A stretch of DNA of 64,000 nucleotides from the NCBI GenBank assembly GCA_048213135.1, contig PS015022.1, positions 26,619 through 90,618 on the forward strand. The letters run 5' to 3'. A program made the translations under genes and the position numbers. Position 1 is the first letter of the stretch, and each line of letters starts with the position of its first letter. The stretch comes from Reclinomonas americana ATCC 50394. Its lineage: Eukaryota; Jakobida; Jakobea; Jakobida. Below the pieces are notes generated by a model that searched no databases, was not told the origin of the DNA, and saw only the letters and a list, made by a program, of their open reading frames with translations. Shown here piece by piece: positions 20,501 to 32,602 of the stretch.

Positions 20501-23500
20501 CTTGCGTACGGCGCGCGATGGTATCGCCTTCCGCCGGCAGATTGCCGACGCGCGCATCGCCGTGATTCAGCACGCCGCCAGTGTCCGACAAGAGTTCTTG
20601 ACCAAGGTACGCCTTCTCTCTCTGTGGTTGCTTCGAGCACACTCACTTATTGATGATGGATGCATCGCTTGCGCACACTCAGTGCGACGATCTCGGAGCG
20701 TATCTCACGCACTTTGAGCCGCTGGATCCGGACGATTACGCCGACGAGAAGGGCCTGTTGCACGCGGTGACCAACTTGCGACACGAGCACACCGTGCGTA
20801 GCGAGACATTGTCGCGTGTGGTCGCTTGCCAAGACGAGTTGCGACGATCGGGTGCACCAAAGGTCTCCAGCTCCGGCCACTTGAGCTTGCGAGTTGCGTG
20901 CTCATGCACTCGCAAACATGCATCCAACACATCCCTTACTCGATTGTCATGTGAGCAGGAGCTGCTGTCGCGCTGGAAGGGCGTTACCATCCACTTGGAT
21001 CAAATGCTGGAGCGCGCACTGAGCGGCGATCGTGGTGAGCTGCCGTCGACGGAGGTGCGCATCAGTCATTTGCTGGACGCCGGCTACCTGCACCACTTGG
21101 TACGAGCGAGTGCGCACACATTGACGCGATTGCCCGCCTATGATGTGGCAAGTCGTGTGCGAGCCGAGGAGGCGGCGGAGAGAGCTCGTCTCGAGGCTGA
21201 AGCTGCTGCGGCTGCCGGAGACGATGACAGCAGCCTCGAAGACCGCAGCACCATGTCCAGCGGCGATTCTCGTGGCACCGACAGCAGCCGCCGCAGCTCA
21301 GTGCGGTCCTCGGCCACGGCCGGCGATGCGCACCACCTGCTGCCGTCGCAGTCTGTGAGCGCCGATCCACTCATTTCTCTGCACGATTTGCAAGAGTCGG
21401 CAATGGGTCTCTTTGTCGTGCGCGAGAGCATGAAGGACGCGGCGCCTGTCCTCGACAGCTTGATTCAAGAGCCCGACACCGACAAGTTCAAGTACCAACC
21501 GGCGGCTATTGCAGGCACTTGGAACACGGTGCGCGACGAGCGAGACGAGATGGAGGGCATTCTGTGCGATCAAGGCGATCGTATCGTCGACAAGTTGCTG
21601 CAGCGTGGCCAGCAGAGGTGTGTCCCCGTCGTCGTGATTTTCTCTCTCATCTCCAAGTCTCTCACTCATTGGCGTGCGCACAGCGGCCTGGTGAATCATG
21701 TGGCTCGATGGATGGCTCTGAACGAGGAGAAGATGTGGGCACTGCATGCCGAGATTGAGCGGGAGGGCACGTCGACTCGTGACGGCGAGAATGGTGGCGA
21801 CCCGTCCTCGGCGCCGAGCTCCCTCACGGCCAGCGCACTGCAGCAACAGCAACACCAACAGCAGCACGCACAGCAGCGCTCGTCGTCCGTCGGACGCCGG
21901 TCACGCGCGCGCAGTGTGGCGTGGGGCGACAGCTCACCGCCGCCGCCAAGCGGTTCGCGCAACTCTGTCGCAAGTCCGACGGCTGCCGCCGGCTCTACTG
22001 GCCGCAAACGCCGCGGTAGCTGGTGGGGTCGACACGCAACCTCGAACAGCATCTCGTCGCCGGAGGCAGTTGTGCGTCTAGAATCCCGACACGTAACACT
22101 TCTGTACTTGCAGACTCATGCCCGCGCATTTTGTTCATTGCACAGACGCTGGCCAGCGAACAAGAGGCCATTGCCGAACTGTTTGACGAAGAAGCCAGTC
22201 GGTCGCCAACCTTCCCGGCGGAGACACTGGCGAGCTCGTCGACAGTGCGTCTGGACCAGTTCCGCGAAATGTTGCCCAAGTGGCGCTCTTTTGCGGACGT
22301 GTCACGCACCGTGCGACGCGAGGCGGAGCGTTTCACGGGCGCCGAGTTCCGCGATCTCGTCTCCGATGTGGAGACAAGTGGACGGCCGGCGATTGCTGAT
22401 TCGCTGCACTACGCGTTGCGCGTGTCGCAGTTGCACCTGGGTGGCGGTGCAATCAATGTCACCCTGGCCGGTGGACAGGCGCAGCAGCTGTCGCCAACAG
22501 CGCAGGCGTCGATGGCTGGTCAGTCGTCGCAACCGCCGCCGCTGGCAGGACCGGGAATGCGCGCCTCCATGAGTCTGTTGGCGGCGGGTGCGGGTGATGC
22601 CTCGCCGCAGTCACTGGCGACACAAGATCCGATTCCGCTCCTGCAGCGGACGCTGGAGAATGTGCGGACGCAACACGACATTCTGCGGTCGGCGTGTACC
22701 CGCCTGGCCGACGCGTCGGTGCTGACACAAATGGCCGACTTTGTCGAGCGCACTGTTGAGCAGTGTGCGCAGAGTATTGAGGGCTTTACGGAGCGCTCGC
22801 GCGAGCGTGAGGCACAGTTGCCGCAGAACGCAGCACTGTGGGGCAAGTACAAGGAGGGCTTTAGGGATCTGCGAGGTGAGCCTGTCGAGTTGTGGCTTGC
22901 TTGTCGTGCGTCACACTGACGTTGTGTGTGCGTGTCTATGCAGAGCGTCTGCGGTCGCTGTCGGACCTGATGGATCGCAAGGCGGCGAATCACGATGTCA
23001 GCATGGATGTGCGCGTGTTTGCATCGCAGCGACTGGGAGGACCAACCACAAAGGAGTCGATCAGCATGGCCGATCTGGAGTCGCCACGTGCTCCTCGCAG
23101 ACGCACCAAGACCACCATGGACAACAAGGTCATGGGCGAAGAACTCGTCATCGATTTCCGCATCCAGCAGGAGGTGCAGTTGCTGATGCAGATCCGCGAC
23201 CTGACGTTTGCCGAGGAGGCACGGTTGTCGGAGCTGGCGTTCTTGTACAATCGATTGCTGGGTGAGGCGGTCGAGGAGCACTGGAGCATTCCTGGTGCGT
23301 GAGTTTGCGCGAGTACGGGAGTGTGTGTGTGTGTGTGCTTGTGTACTGAATCGCGACCGCAGCCGAGCTGGAGGGTTACCAGATAGATCGGGTGGCCGTG
23401 GAGTGGGTGCAGTTGGTGGAACGCGCCGAGGGCATGCTGGCCAAGCTGCGCGAACGTGAGGGCGGTCTCTCCAGCTTCGACAGCAAGTGGGTCAATCACA

Positions 23501-25314
23501 CGTACCACGAGCTGATTCGCTTCTTCGAGGACGCATCGTATGTGCTGGAGATCTTCGACGAAGGCTCCTCGCTCAACGACATGCAAAAGGCCATGTCCAT
23601 CCTCAACGTATTCAACTTTAAGCGCGAGCACTACCAGGCCAAGTTCCAGGCCTACCTGATGCGCATTGGCGAGAAGAAGGCACTCGGCGTGGAGGACCAC
23701 TCGGACGAGCTGCGTCGCAAGTGGAGCGAATTGGAGAAGGTTTGTTTTTCGTGTCTTCTGGGGCATGAGTTGTTGGGTGTTGACGACTGCCGCCGACAGA
23801 TGATGGGTGAGAAGTTGCCGAAACCGAGTGCGTTGGCCGACCGTGTACAACACCGTCGCGAGTACGAGGAGCAAGTGAAACAGCTCGCCGGCAACATGGA
23901 GTTCCTCGATGCGTGGGTCCTGCTCAGTGAGTCGGTGCTGGCTCCTTACAATCAGCCGCTCACGTTCTCCGAGAGGTGCGTGAATGAGAGGAGGAAAGAG
24001 AGAGAGGGAGAGACACGATTGTCAGCGCGCGTGCGTGTTATTGACTGTGCGATGTGCTGCGCAGCAAACACTGGGAGACGGTGGTGGTGTTGCTGTTGGA
24101 GCGCACAGAAGTGCTGCATGTGCGCTTTGACGAGACCGCCCAGTTGCACCGCACGCTGCAGGACCGTGCGACACGATCGCGGCGTGCGTCGACCTCCGGC
24201 ATCACTGTGGAGGAGTCGCTGCATGAGTTGACGCGGCTGGATTACGGGACGGTGCACAAGCACTGGGAGGGCTTTGGACGGCGCCTGGCTTCACTGCAGG
24301 AGGAGGTGTCGATGGCTGCAGAGCAACTATTCACCTCCGACATGCAGTGTGTGCGCATCGCGCAGCACATGCTGTCGTCGCTGTACTGGATGCGCAGCAT
24401 GTCGGTGGTGATGCGGCGAGAGAGCGTGGCGCTCGACTCGGTGAACGCCGTCGACTTTGTCGGACGCATGTTTACCGAGTTCACCTCCAAGTCGGCCGAC
24501 ACCGAGCTGCGGTTACGCGAATTGCGCAACACAGCGGCCAACATGCAGACGGTGAGTCTGTTCCTTCCTCGTGTTTTTTGTGGACTGTTCCTCAACTTGC
24601 TGATGTACAGATGCCGCACTTGGAGCCCTTCAAGTATGCGCCGCTGGAGTTGGAGAGACTAGAGGCCATGTGGGTGGAGCTGAAGGCCTTGGCCACCAAT
24701 CGCAATGCCGAGCTGCAGCACTCGCTGGAGCGCGTGCACGAGTTGTCGTCGGAATTCGGCATGGACGAGGGCACGGTGCGGCAGTACAGCGACGCATTCG
24801 ACCACTTTGACCAGGACGGCAGCGGCTTCATCGACGTCAAGGAGTGCGAAGCGATTCTCGTGTCGATGGGCGAGGACGTCACAGAGGAGCGCGCACGTGC
24901 CATCTTCAACGAGATCGACAGCAACGGCAACGGGCGTGTCGACTTCCGCGAATTCGCCGAGTACATGAGCCGGCGCTTCGAACTGGCGCCATCCGTGAAC
25001 GGCGTCACGCAAACACTCGAGCAGATCGCCGGCAGCAAGCTGCTCGGCTGGGACGCACTGGTGCGTTTTCTTTCATTTCTGACTTGCTTTGCTTCCTTTG
25101 CCCACATGCACCCGTTACAGGAAGCGGCTGTACGCACGTTCCTGACAGAGGAGCAGCGCAAGCAGCTGCGCGCGCTGGTGCACATAAGACAGAACAATAC
25201 AATCGACACGAGAGGTACGTGTCGTCACACCAGCACGAGCACACACACCGACAGTAAGTCTCACTCACCACCGCCTCTCGCAACACAGGCCTGGCGCTGC
25301 TGATCACCGAGTAA
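11524..25314 (+). CDS. giant alpha-actinin/spectrin-superfamily protein: CH-CH, very long helical rod, EF-hands
   Basis: A continuous series of short-intron exons runs from ATG 11524 (MDGDAVGREL) to TAA 25312-25314, roughly 3,700 residues by my estimate. The N-terminus is a tandem calponin-homology actin-binding domain. CH1 lies at about 11635-12370 (NGRLLARFAERLLGLKIG, RTNLKEVFAALQKAGY, EIMWSLFEHFILNQ). CH2 lies at about 12430-12770 (EALIQWLRDLVRVFP, NDFPESLRTGIILCYVYHR, RNIANALDVGARHFEVP). About 11 kb of heptad-rich, spectrin-repeat-like helical sequence follows, interrupted near 21160-22060 by Ser/Gln/Arg-rich disordered inserts. The C-terminus has two canonical EF-hand loops (DQDGSGFIDVKE and DSNGNGRVDFRE) plus a degenerate EF pair ending LALLITE, as in alpha-actinin. 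It should crosslink actin in a calcium-sensitive way. Ordinary alpha-actinin has only four spectrin repeats and about 900 residues. Confidence 0.86.
14143..14170 (+). repeat. (TG)n microsatellite inside an intron
   Basis: A run of about 14 TG units lies in an intron of the giant actinin-like gene, shortly before the exon that resumes TLVDVQDEVRV. Similar short GT runs occur in many introns here. Confidence 0.9.
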
Positions 25315-25506
25315 TCTCATTGTTGTACGCTTTACTTTAAAATGAACCGAACCCTGTTATGTTTCGCGAGTACTACAGTCGAGAGCGCGCAGCACACGAA
25401 CGAGGAGAGCTGACGCGAAATCGGAAAAACTAAATATGCGGACCCAATGCATGCATGACGTAGTCGCTGGACGACAAAGAGTGTTTCTCTCTTTGCGTGC
25501 CTCCCC

Positions 25507-28457
25507 ATGAGCAAGCCTTCCCCACTCACCGGTGTCAGCGGAGGCGGTCTCGCGCTTCCACCTCTGCCAGGCACGCCCAGTCGCGCCACTGCAGCAGGCG
25601 ACGACGACGACTTTAACGGAGTGTCGCCTGCATCGCCTTCCTCTGCGCCCTTCCTCGCCCCACGCACCACAGTCATGGGCAGCAGTGCGCGCAGGGATGA
25701 TGCAGCATCGCCTTCGTCGCCTGCAGGTGCGTCGCCTGCGTCACCTGCAAGTGCGCGTGCGAGTCGCCCGATCGCCGACATGTCGGCTCTCACGCGACGC
25801 GCGGTGGGCCATGGTGCGGCGGCTGCCAACATGAACTCGGGGGGATTCGCCGAGGTAAGAGAGAGAGAGTGTGTGTGAGTGTGAGTGTGAGTGGGAGAGC
25901 GAGATGATGATGTTGATGGTTGATCGTTGCTGTGTGTGCAGGCGCTGGCCTTGGTCGGTGATCTGGAGCGCGTGCGACTGGAGCAGCTGCATCGGCAAGG
26001 TGAGCAGGCTGCACTCTCTCTTTCTCTCTTTGCGCGTGTGTCAGGAAACTCGCTGCATGCATGTATCCTGTGTTCGACTGAGACCATTTCTGTCGCTCAT
26101 GCACAAAAGGACTGCCCATGGCCAAACGTCGTCGTTGCGTGCAGCTTGCATGCGTGTGTGTGTGTGCGATGCGCTTGTTGGTGTGTCTCACTTTGTGTTT
26201 TTCGCAGCGCACGGATGCAGTCAGTGGAAATCGCTGACGTGTGCGGAAATGTATCGTATCGCCAAGCCGTGTCTGACGGAGACGTGTGGCTACATTCCGT
26301 ATGTCGGCGAGTACTGGGGCTACTTCAACGACTGGTTCTTTGAGTTGCGTCGCTTGTGCGCGCGTGGGCGAGTCGCGTGTAGCTGTCCATTCGTCGTCTC
26401 CCACGCCACCGCCGCCACGCCAGTACCTCGATATTGACTCGTGCCTGTTTTTGGACTTGCGCAGTCGTTTCTGCACTGTGTGCTGCGATCGTTGCGTGCT
26501 GATGTGTGTGCTCTGCTGCCGGTTTGGCTCGTTGTGATGATGCTCATTTGCATGCATGTGCAGCGGAGACGCTGCTGGTCGAGTCGCGCTTCCAGGTGTC
26601 GGACGAGCAGACGCGTGGAGCCCTGTTTACCACGTTGCGCACCTGCATGCAACTTGCATCGCTTCCCTTGCCCACCAACTCATCTCTTTGCGTGCAGTGG
26701 CGCACTCTACGTTCCCGACACGAGCTGCGCTGCGCTGACCAACATCTTCCTGTTCGGCACCGTTCGACCGTGCGTGCTCTGCTGCTGCACCGACAAGCCC
26801 GAGACGGTGCGCACAGCCTCGCAGTTCAACCTTCATATTGTCCATCACTCACTGCTGTGTGCATTCTCGTGTAGCTCGAGTACGATGAGGTCGCCGAGTT
26901 CCGGCACGCGGCGTACGCGGAGGACGATCCACGCGGTGCGGCATTCCGCATTCGTCGTCGCACCCATTACAAGAAGGACCGCTACAAGGCAGTGTTGCGT
27001 CGCTTATTTCATCAGAGTGTGTGCCGACGCATCGTCTTCCCCCTCTGTGTCTCTTATCGACATGCGTGCAGGTCTCCGTGCTGCTGCTTGTACCGCAAGC
27101 AGTACGGACACGAGGCCACCGAGTTCCAGGTGCTGCCGCCGAAGGGCACCGACGATCAGCCTGATGGCATGCCGGTGGTGACGGTACGTGTAACGTATCA
27201 TGCGCATCTCAACTGAATTCTTTGATTCATCATGTGCGGACACAGGGCACTCTGCATCGCGGCCCGGCTCGCATCGGCGTCGACAAGAATGGTTTCGGCG
27301 TCGGACCAATGACCTCGACCATGAGCATGTCGGGCCGAACGGGTCAGGGTACGCCGACTGTGGTGCAGACGGCCACGACGCACCGCCTCATGAAGGGTAC
27401 GTTACTGGCTGAGAGGAAGTGATGGCTATCGACAGCTTGTGAAAATGACCGCTCTGCTGCAGGTATTCTCGCTCCGACGTGCATCTGTCTGGGAATCCAC
27501 AGGCGCGTTGTGTCCTTGTGTTTGTGTGCATTTTCTCCTCTGTCAACGATTGCTCACTGTACGAGTGTTTGTAATGTGCAGTGACGTGGGCCAGACCTGC
27601 CTGGTGAGACACGCAGCGCGAGTGCACTATTGTTGCTGTTGACTCCGGACCAACTATCCTGCACTGCAGTTGAACTTCTGCCTGCAAGCCGCCGACACTG
27701 TGGACGAGTGGCGTTTCGTGCGGCGCATGTCTGGCGCCGAGCCGTCGGACACTGACGAGGAGCTTGGCGTCATGGTGAGTGTGTGCGGTGGCGAAGGGGC
27801 GTGTCGTGTGCACCACCTGTTGACCCGCATGTGTGCACAGATGATGGTGGTGGAAGAGGAGCAGGTGCTGCAGGCGAACAAGTACGTCGTTCGTCACGCT
27901 GTGGCCGACCCAGACAGTTGCGTGGGCTGTGATATACGCAGAGGCGCTTGCTGGAAGCTGCTCACCCCCCTGCGCCACCACCACGCAGATCAAATCGTGT
28001 TCACCCGCGGCGAACTCGGACTGCAACTGACCATGTCGCCGAGGGCCACGGCGGAAGAGAAGCTGGCCATGATTGCCTCCGCTTGTTGCGTCGTGATAAT
28101 CGTAGTCTTGACGTGCACGTCAGTCGGTGGCTCACTCCCGTTCCCCCACAGCGTGCCAGTGGGCAAAGATGGTTTGCTGTACGCCGCAGCGTGCAATAAT
28201 GGCATGCATGTGTTCTCACACTCACACACGCTGGTATGCAGGAGGGAGCCTTTTTGAACAGCGAGGACCACGCTCGCATCGCCCGCAAGGAGCGTCCCGT
28301 GTGGGGCAAGGCGCGCGGTCTGCTGGTGGATCTTTACCGGTTCGTACGTTTCGGTTTTCCACACCACTGTAAACGCGATGAAGTTGACGTCGTCTCCTCA
28401 CGCAGTGACAACGCGGCACCGTCTGTGGTGCACCCAGCGCCGACATTCCGCGTCTAA
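25507..28457 (+). CDS. unrecognised cysteine-rich multi-exon protein
   Basis: ATG 25507 opens a Ser/Pro/Ala-rich leader (MSKPSPLTGVSGGGLALPP) and the reading ends with TAA 28455-28457. Supported exons spell a conserved-looking Cys-rich core: HGCSQWKSLTCAEMYRIAKP, then ETCGYIPYVGEYWGYFNDWF, then RFCTVCCDPETLLVESRFQV. Further on come YVPDTSCAALTNIFLFGTV with RPCVLCCC, and SPCCCLYRKQYGHEATEF. A later part contains LNFCLQAADTVDEWRFVRRM and a last exon GLLYAAACNNGMHEGAF. Junctions include GTTGCG donors at 26344 and 26491. I see no transmembrane helix and do not recognise a family; multiple CC/CCC clusters suggest metal binding or lipidation. The junction near 27515-27580 is uncertain. Gene existence is well supported, function is open. 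Confidence 0.65.
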
Positions 28458-29567
28458 CAGCGACAATGCGAGAAACCAATCAGCGATCGACAGCGCGAAA
28501 CAAACAAGAAGAAGAAGAAGCAATCGATAATGTATGCAATCACGTTTTGTGAAAACGCGCAATGTCGGTCAGTTCAAAATGCATCCCGAGAATTTTCGAC
28601 ACGTGCCAGCAAAACCCATTTTTTTTGCGCCTCACTGGTCGCCCGTCGACGTGGCGCAGTGCATAATGTGCGCCACATGGCGGTGAAGCTGGCAAGCTGT
28701 CACGAAGACGATGCGACCGATCTGTTGTTGAGAAAAAATCGGGACACTGTCCGGCAAATCGTCTGAAAACGGACAGAAATCTTCCGTTTCACTCGCGCAG
28801 CTCCCGCTGATTGTCACCAGTGGACAGACTGGACCTCAGTTTGAAGCGGAGGAGTTGGTGAACGAGATGACATGCGGCCTGCCGCCAGCTGGCCAGCAGA
28901 ACTTGAGAAACATGTGACGCACTCAACGGTCGTCCGTAACCGAAAAAAACGCGTGCCATCGTCTGTGTGTGTGAGAGAGAGTCCCTGATGCCTGTTGTTG
29001 GCGAGAAGGCTGTGGCGAGAGCCGTCACCGTCTATCTGACTGATACCCCGAAGAGCGGGTGGAAAACGATCGCAAGGCGGCGCAGCGTCAACATTTCCAC
29101 GAAACGAGCGATTTCGAGATTGTCTTCGACTCAAGCACGATCTGTTGGACTGCTTTTCTTGACCCAGGTTCATTTTTTTTCGTTTTCTCGACGCAGGGGT
29201 GTGATCTTCGCGAGATGCGGATTCCGAATACACCCGTATACACCCGGTGCACAGGCACTCGTTCAGGAGCTGCGGGTCACGCAAGATTGGGTGTCAAAAA
29301 TCGACCATTTTTTGGCTACTTTGGTCATCCAACGGTCATTATTTTTCTCGTCGCCTGTGCATTTTTGCTGCGCCGCTTCGCCGCCACTTTGTAGTGCAGC
29401 AAGTAGGGTACCATGATACACCCCATTACACACCCAAGAAGTGATCAGAATGGGGTGAAAAAGCGGTCGCGAGCTGAAAACCCGCGAAAAGGGTGTATTT
29501 TCCGCTACCGACACTGCGCGGGACAACTGTCATTCATCGTTCAATCCAGCAACGAAGGGAGGAAGCC
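28458..29567. other. 1.1-kb intergenic region with clustered ACACCC/GGGTGT words
   Basis: No coding frame with splice signals is convincing on either strand; short frames lack codon bias and homology. Seven copies of ACACCC or its complement GGGTGT occur between 29197 and 29496 (29197, 29230, 29240, 29289, 29418, 29430, 29491). They lie just upstream of the IDH3-like gene and might be regulatory. The sequence is richer in A/T runs than surrounding exons. Confidence 0.5.
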
Positions 29568-31522
29568 ATGCTGACCCTTGTATCATTGTCGCGACGTGCA
29601 CTCAGCACACTGACGGTGAGAGCGAGAGAGCGAGAGAGAGTGAGAGTGAGAGGCAATGACAATCACTGCATCAGCAACGCACACAGTCAATCTGTCTGTG
29701 TGAGTGCGAGAGAGCGCGTTGCCTGTGCGTGTACACATAGAGAGACTGGCCTGTGTGTGTGTCTCTGGTGACAGTGAGCGCGCGATCTGAGTTGTCGACT
29801 GCTGCAACTGACGTGTTGATCTCTCTCACTCTCACGACACACAGCGACGACCAGTGACTGTGACTATGTTGCCAGGCAGTGAGGGCACTGTGGGCCCTGA
29901 GTTGACCGAGGCCGTGCAGCGAGTGTTTGCCGCCGGCGATTTCCCTATTGAGGTGCGTGATCCCTCTCTCTCTCACTGTGTGTGTGTGTCTTTACACACA
30001 ACACTCATGCGCGTTTTTGGTGCTACAGTGGGACGTGCAACAGCTCAACCCCGAAGACATGCGGGATATCGGCACCGATCGGCTTCATCTGCCGGCCAAC
30101 GTGCGATCGTCGATTGACCGCACGCGCGTGGTTTACAAAGGTCTCTTTTTTCTGTCTCTTCGCGCTCACACCCACGTAGGCCACAGCGATGCTGATCCTC
30201 GCACACTCTGCTCAGGCACCTTCAACTCGTCGATCGCCAACCACCCACACAATCAGGTGGATCACGTGTTGGCCAAGGAACTCGGTCTCGTGGCGCATGT
30301 GGTACCCGTGCGATCGCCACCCGTCGACATCCCGTCCATCCCTGGACCGCGACAGTTGCGCTTTACGATTGTGCGCGAGAACACGGAGGACTTTTACAGT
30401 GGATTGGAACACGAAGTCGCGTTTGTTGTCGTTGTTGTTGTTGTAGTTGTTGCTCTTTTGTGACCGTGTTCACGCCTGCACAGGTCGTGCCGGGTGTGGT
30501 GGAAACGCTCAAAGTCATCACCGAGGAGAGCTCGCTGCGCATTGCACGCTTCGCCTTCAACTACGCTGTCGACAAGGGCATGGAGCGCGTCGTGTGCGTG
30601 CACAAGGCCAACATCATGTTTCGTGAATGCCAGTTGTCTCTTTTCTCTGTGCGGTTGCTGAACGCGCAACAGGAAGCTGACCGACGGACTGTTTTTGCGG
30701 TGTTGCGAGTCCGTGGCCAAGGAGTTCCCCAACATCAAGTTCTCCTCCATCATCATCGACAATTGCACAATGCAGGTGAGTTCAAGTGTGTCGTCTGCTT
30801 TGTGGTCGTCGGCTGATCCCCGCCCTCCGTGTGCGCGCAGATGGTGTCCAAGCCGGCGCAGGTGCGACACTGTATTCTTACCGTGTATATGCCGACCTGC
30901 TCCACTCACTCTGCCTCTGTAGTTCCACAACAATGTGTTTGTGACGCCCAATCTGTACGGATCTATCGTGACGGCCGTTGGTGCTGCCCTTGTCGGCGGC
31001 ATGCTGGCCGGCGGTGCGTGCTGCGGAGGGGACCACTGTGGTGAAGTGCGTAGCTAATCACTCTCCTCCGCAGGCAACTACACGGCTGCGTACGCGAATG
31101 GTGTGGCGGTTTTCGAGCAGGGCAATCGACACGCCAGCAAGCTGTCGGCTCGCAAAAACATTGCCAATCCGCTCGGCAACCTGCTCGCCGGCGCCATGAT
31201 GCTGAAGCACCTGGGCATGCATGTTGCGTTTGACACGTGATGGTGATGTGCCACACACGGCTTTGTTGACACGTGTTCGTCGGTCGCAGAATGAGAACCT
31301 CCGCATCAAGCAGGCCATTACGCACGTCTTGCAAAACATGGTACGCGCGTCTTTGCCTCTTTGATCTGCTCCGCACGTGCTCACGCGATGTAAAAAAATT
31401 AGACCCCACGAGAGCTGGGCGGCCGCGCCACACAGTCGGCGATCGTCGACGCCATGTGCGACCACGTGCGAAACAGCCGCGACGACGCCAGCAAGATCGT
31501 GCTGCCCAACATTGCAGAGTAA
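29568..31522 (+). CDS. mitochondrial NAD-dependent isocitrate dehydrogenase, regulatory-type subunit
   Basis: The gene starts at ATG 29568 with a basic, Ser-rich mitochondrial presequence ([16 protein letters not shown]) and ends at TAA 31520-31522 after about ten short exons. The order matches IDH3 subunits: [131 protein letters not shown] and a C-terminal ELGG. The first conserved substrate loop (KTP) is replaced by FNSSI, and the metal-ligand Asp positions (FDxxVxPNLYGD in catalytic subunits) read [14 protein letters not shown]. That is the beta/gamma regulatory pattern, so this subunit probably modulates a catalytic alpha subunit encoded elsewhere. Confidence 0.9.
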
Positions 31523-31678
31523 GCCCACACGCGCGCGCGATGTCCGGTTTTGCGCAATCTGAGTTGCTCTCCGCCCGCTGAGACACAAGTGAAAAAGACG
31601 AGAGAAACACACACACAGCCGACAAAACGATGGCACTGTGCATTTGCACTGGCTGGACCGGACAGAACAGGAGGTGGA

Positions 31679-32602
31679 TCACTCGTCATCATCGTCGGCA
31701 TCTGCAGTGGCCTTCTTGCTCTCCGTCGCCGCCGGAGCCGGAGTCGGAGGCGCCTGCATGGTCATCTTGCGCTCCGTCACGCCATGATCGCCCAGCAGCG
31801 CAATAATGTCCTCAACCGACTTTCCCACCAGATCTACTCTCCCCGCGCGCGCATGAGAGCAACGCACAATGCACGAGCAGATATAGACACGCACCATATC
31901 GCGCCTCCTCTTGACCCTTTGCGTCAAAGATAAAGAGCTCGGGATGATCGGCAGTGAACATGATTTGCAGCCCGGAGAACTTGGTCGAGTGGCGGAACAC
32001 AAACTCCTTGACACCCGGGTGCTGTCACACACACACAGAGAGAGAGGTCAGCGGAGAGGCAACAGTGAGTGCGTGTGGCGGCGAGTCACCTTTTGCAGGC
32101 ACATGCCAGCGCATGACTGTGCGTGCGTGCGTGCGGAGAAACCACATTGTCATCATCATTGTTACAAGAGAAGGACGCATGTCAGAGAGACGCACCACCA
32201 AACGCGCGCGATCCTTCTGATCGCGGAACTTCATCTGCGACAGATCACTGAACGCGCGTGTGCGTGTGTGAGAGAGAGACACACAAGAGAGAGTGTGTGT
32301 TCAGGCATGCCACGCAACACTCCATCCACAAACTTGGGCTTTTGCGCCGGTCTCACCAGCTCCTCCAGGTCCACATCCAACTTGCCACCGCCTGCGACCT
32401 TCACTCGACTCGCAGGAGGAGGAGGAGGAGGAGGAGCAGACTTCTCCTCTTCTTCCTCTTGCACGACTTCCTCCACTGGAGGAGGCGGAGGCGGAGGAGG
32501 CGCAGACTTGGCCGCCTTCTTTGGCTTCTTGGCAGCTGACACGCACAGAGCAGTGGCCAGCACGGCGAGCACGAGGAGCACGAGGAGAACACGAGCGCGC
32601 AT
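31679..32602 (-). CDS. secretory Sep15/SelM thioredoxin-fold protein with Pro/Glu-rich insert (Cys form)
   Basis: ATG 32602 begins a clear signal peptide (MRARVLLVLLVLAVLATALCVSA); the stop TGA is at 31681-31679. After a Lys-rich start, two polyproline runs flank a poly-Glu stretch (VQEEEEEKSAPPPPPPP). Spliced exons then give LSQMKFRDQKDRARLV, SCAGMCLQKHPGVKEFVF, KFSGLQIMFTADHPELFIF and LVGKSVEDIIALLG, the order seen in the Sep15/SelM domain. The redox site reads CAGMC, where animal relatives have CGU or CGGU. No in-frame UGA is needed, so this is a cysteine form. The tail is Pro-rich and ends DADDDDE, without a KDEL signal. An ER-lumen thiol-disulfide role is inferred from family. Confidence 0.78.

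Noticed and set aside
28530-29444. Short frames in the 28458-29567 interval as small genes or a transposon
   Set aside because: No splice structure, codon bias, terminal inverted repeats or transposase motif could be seen.
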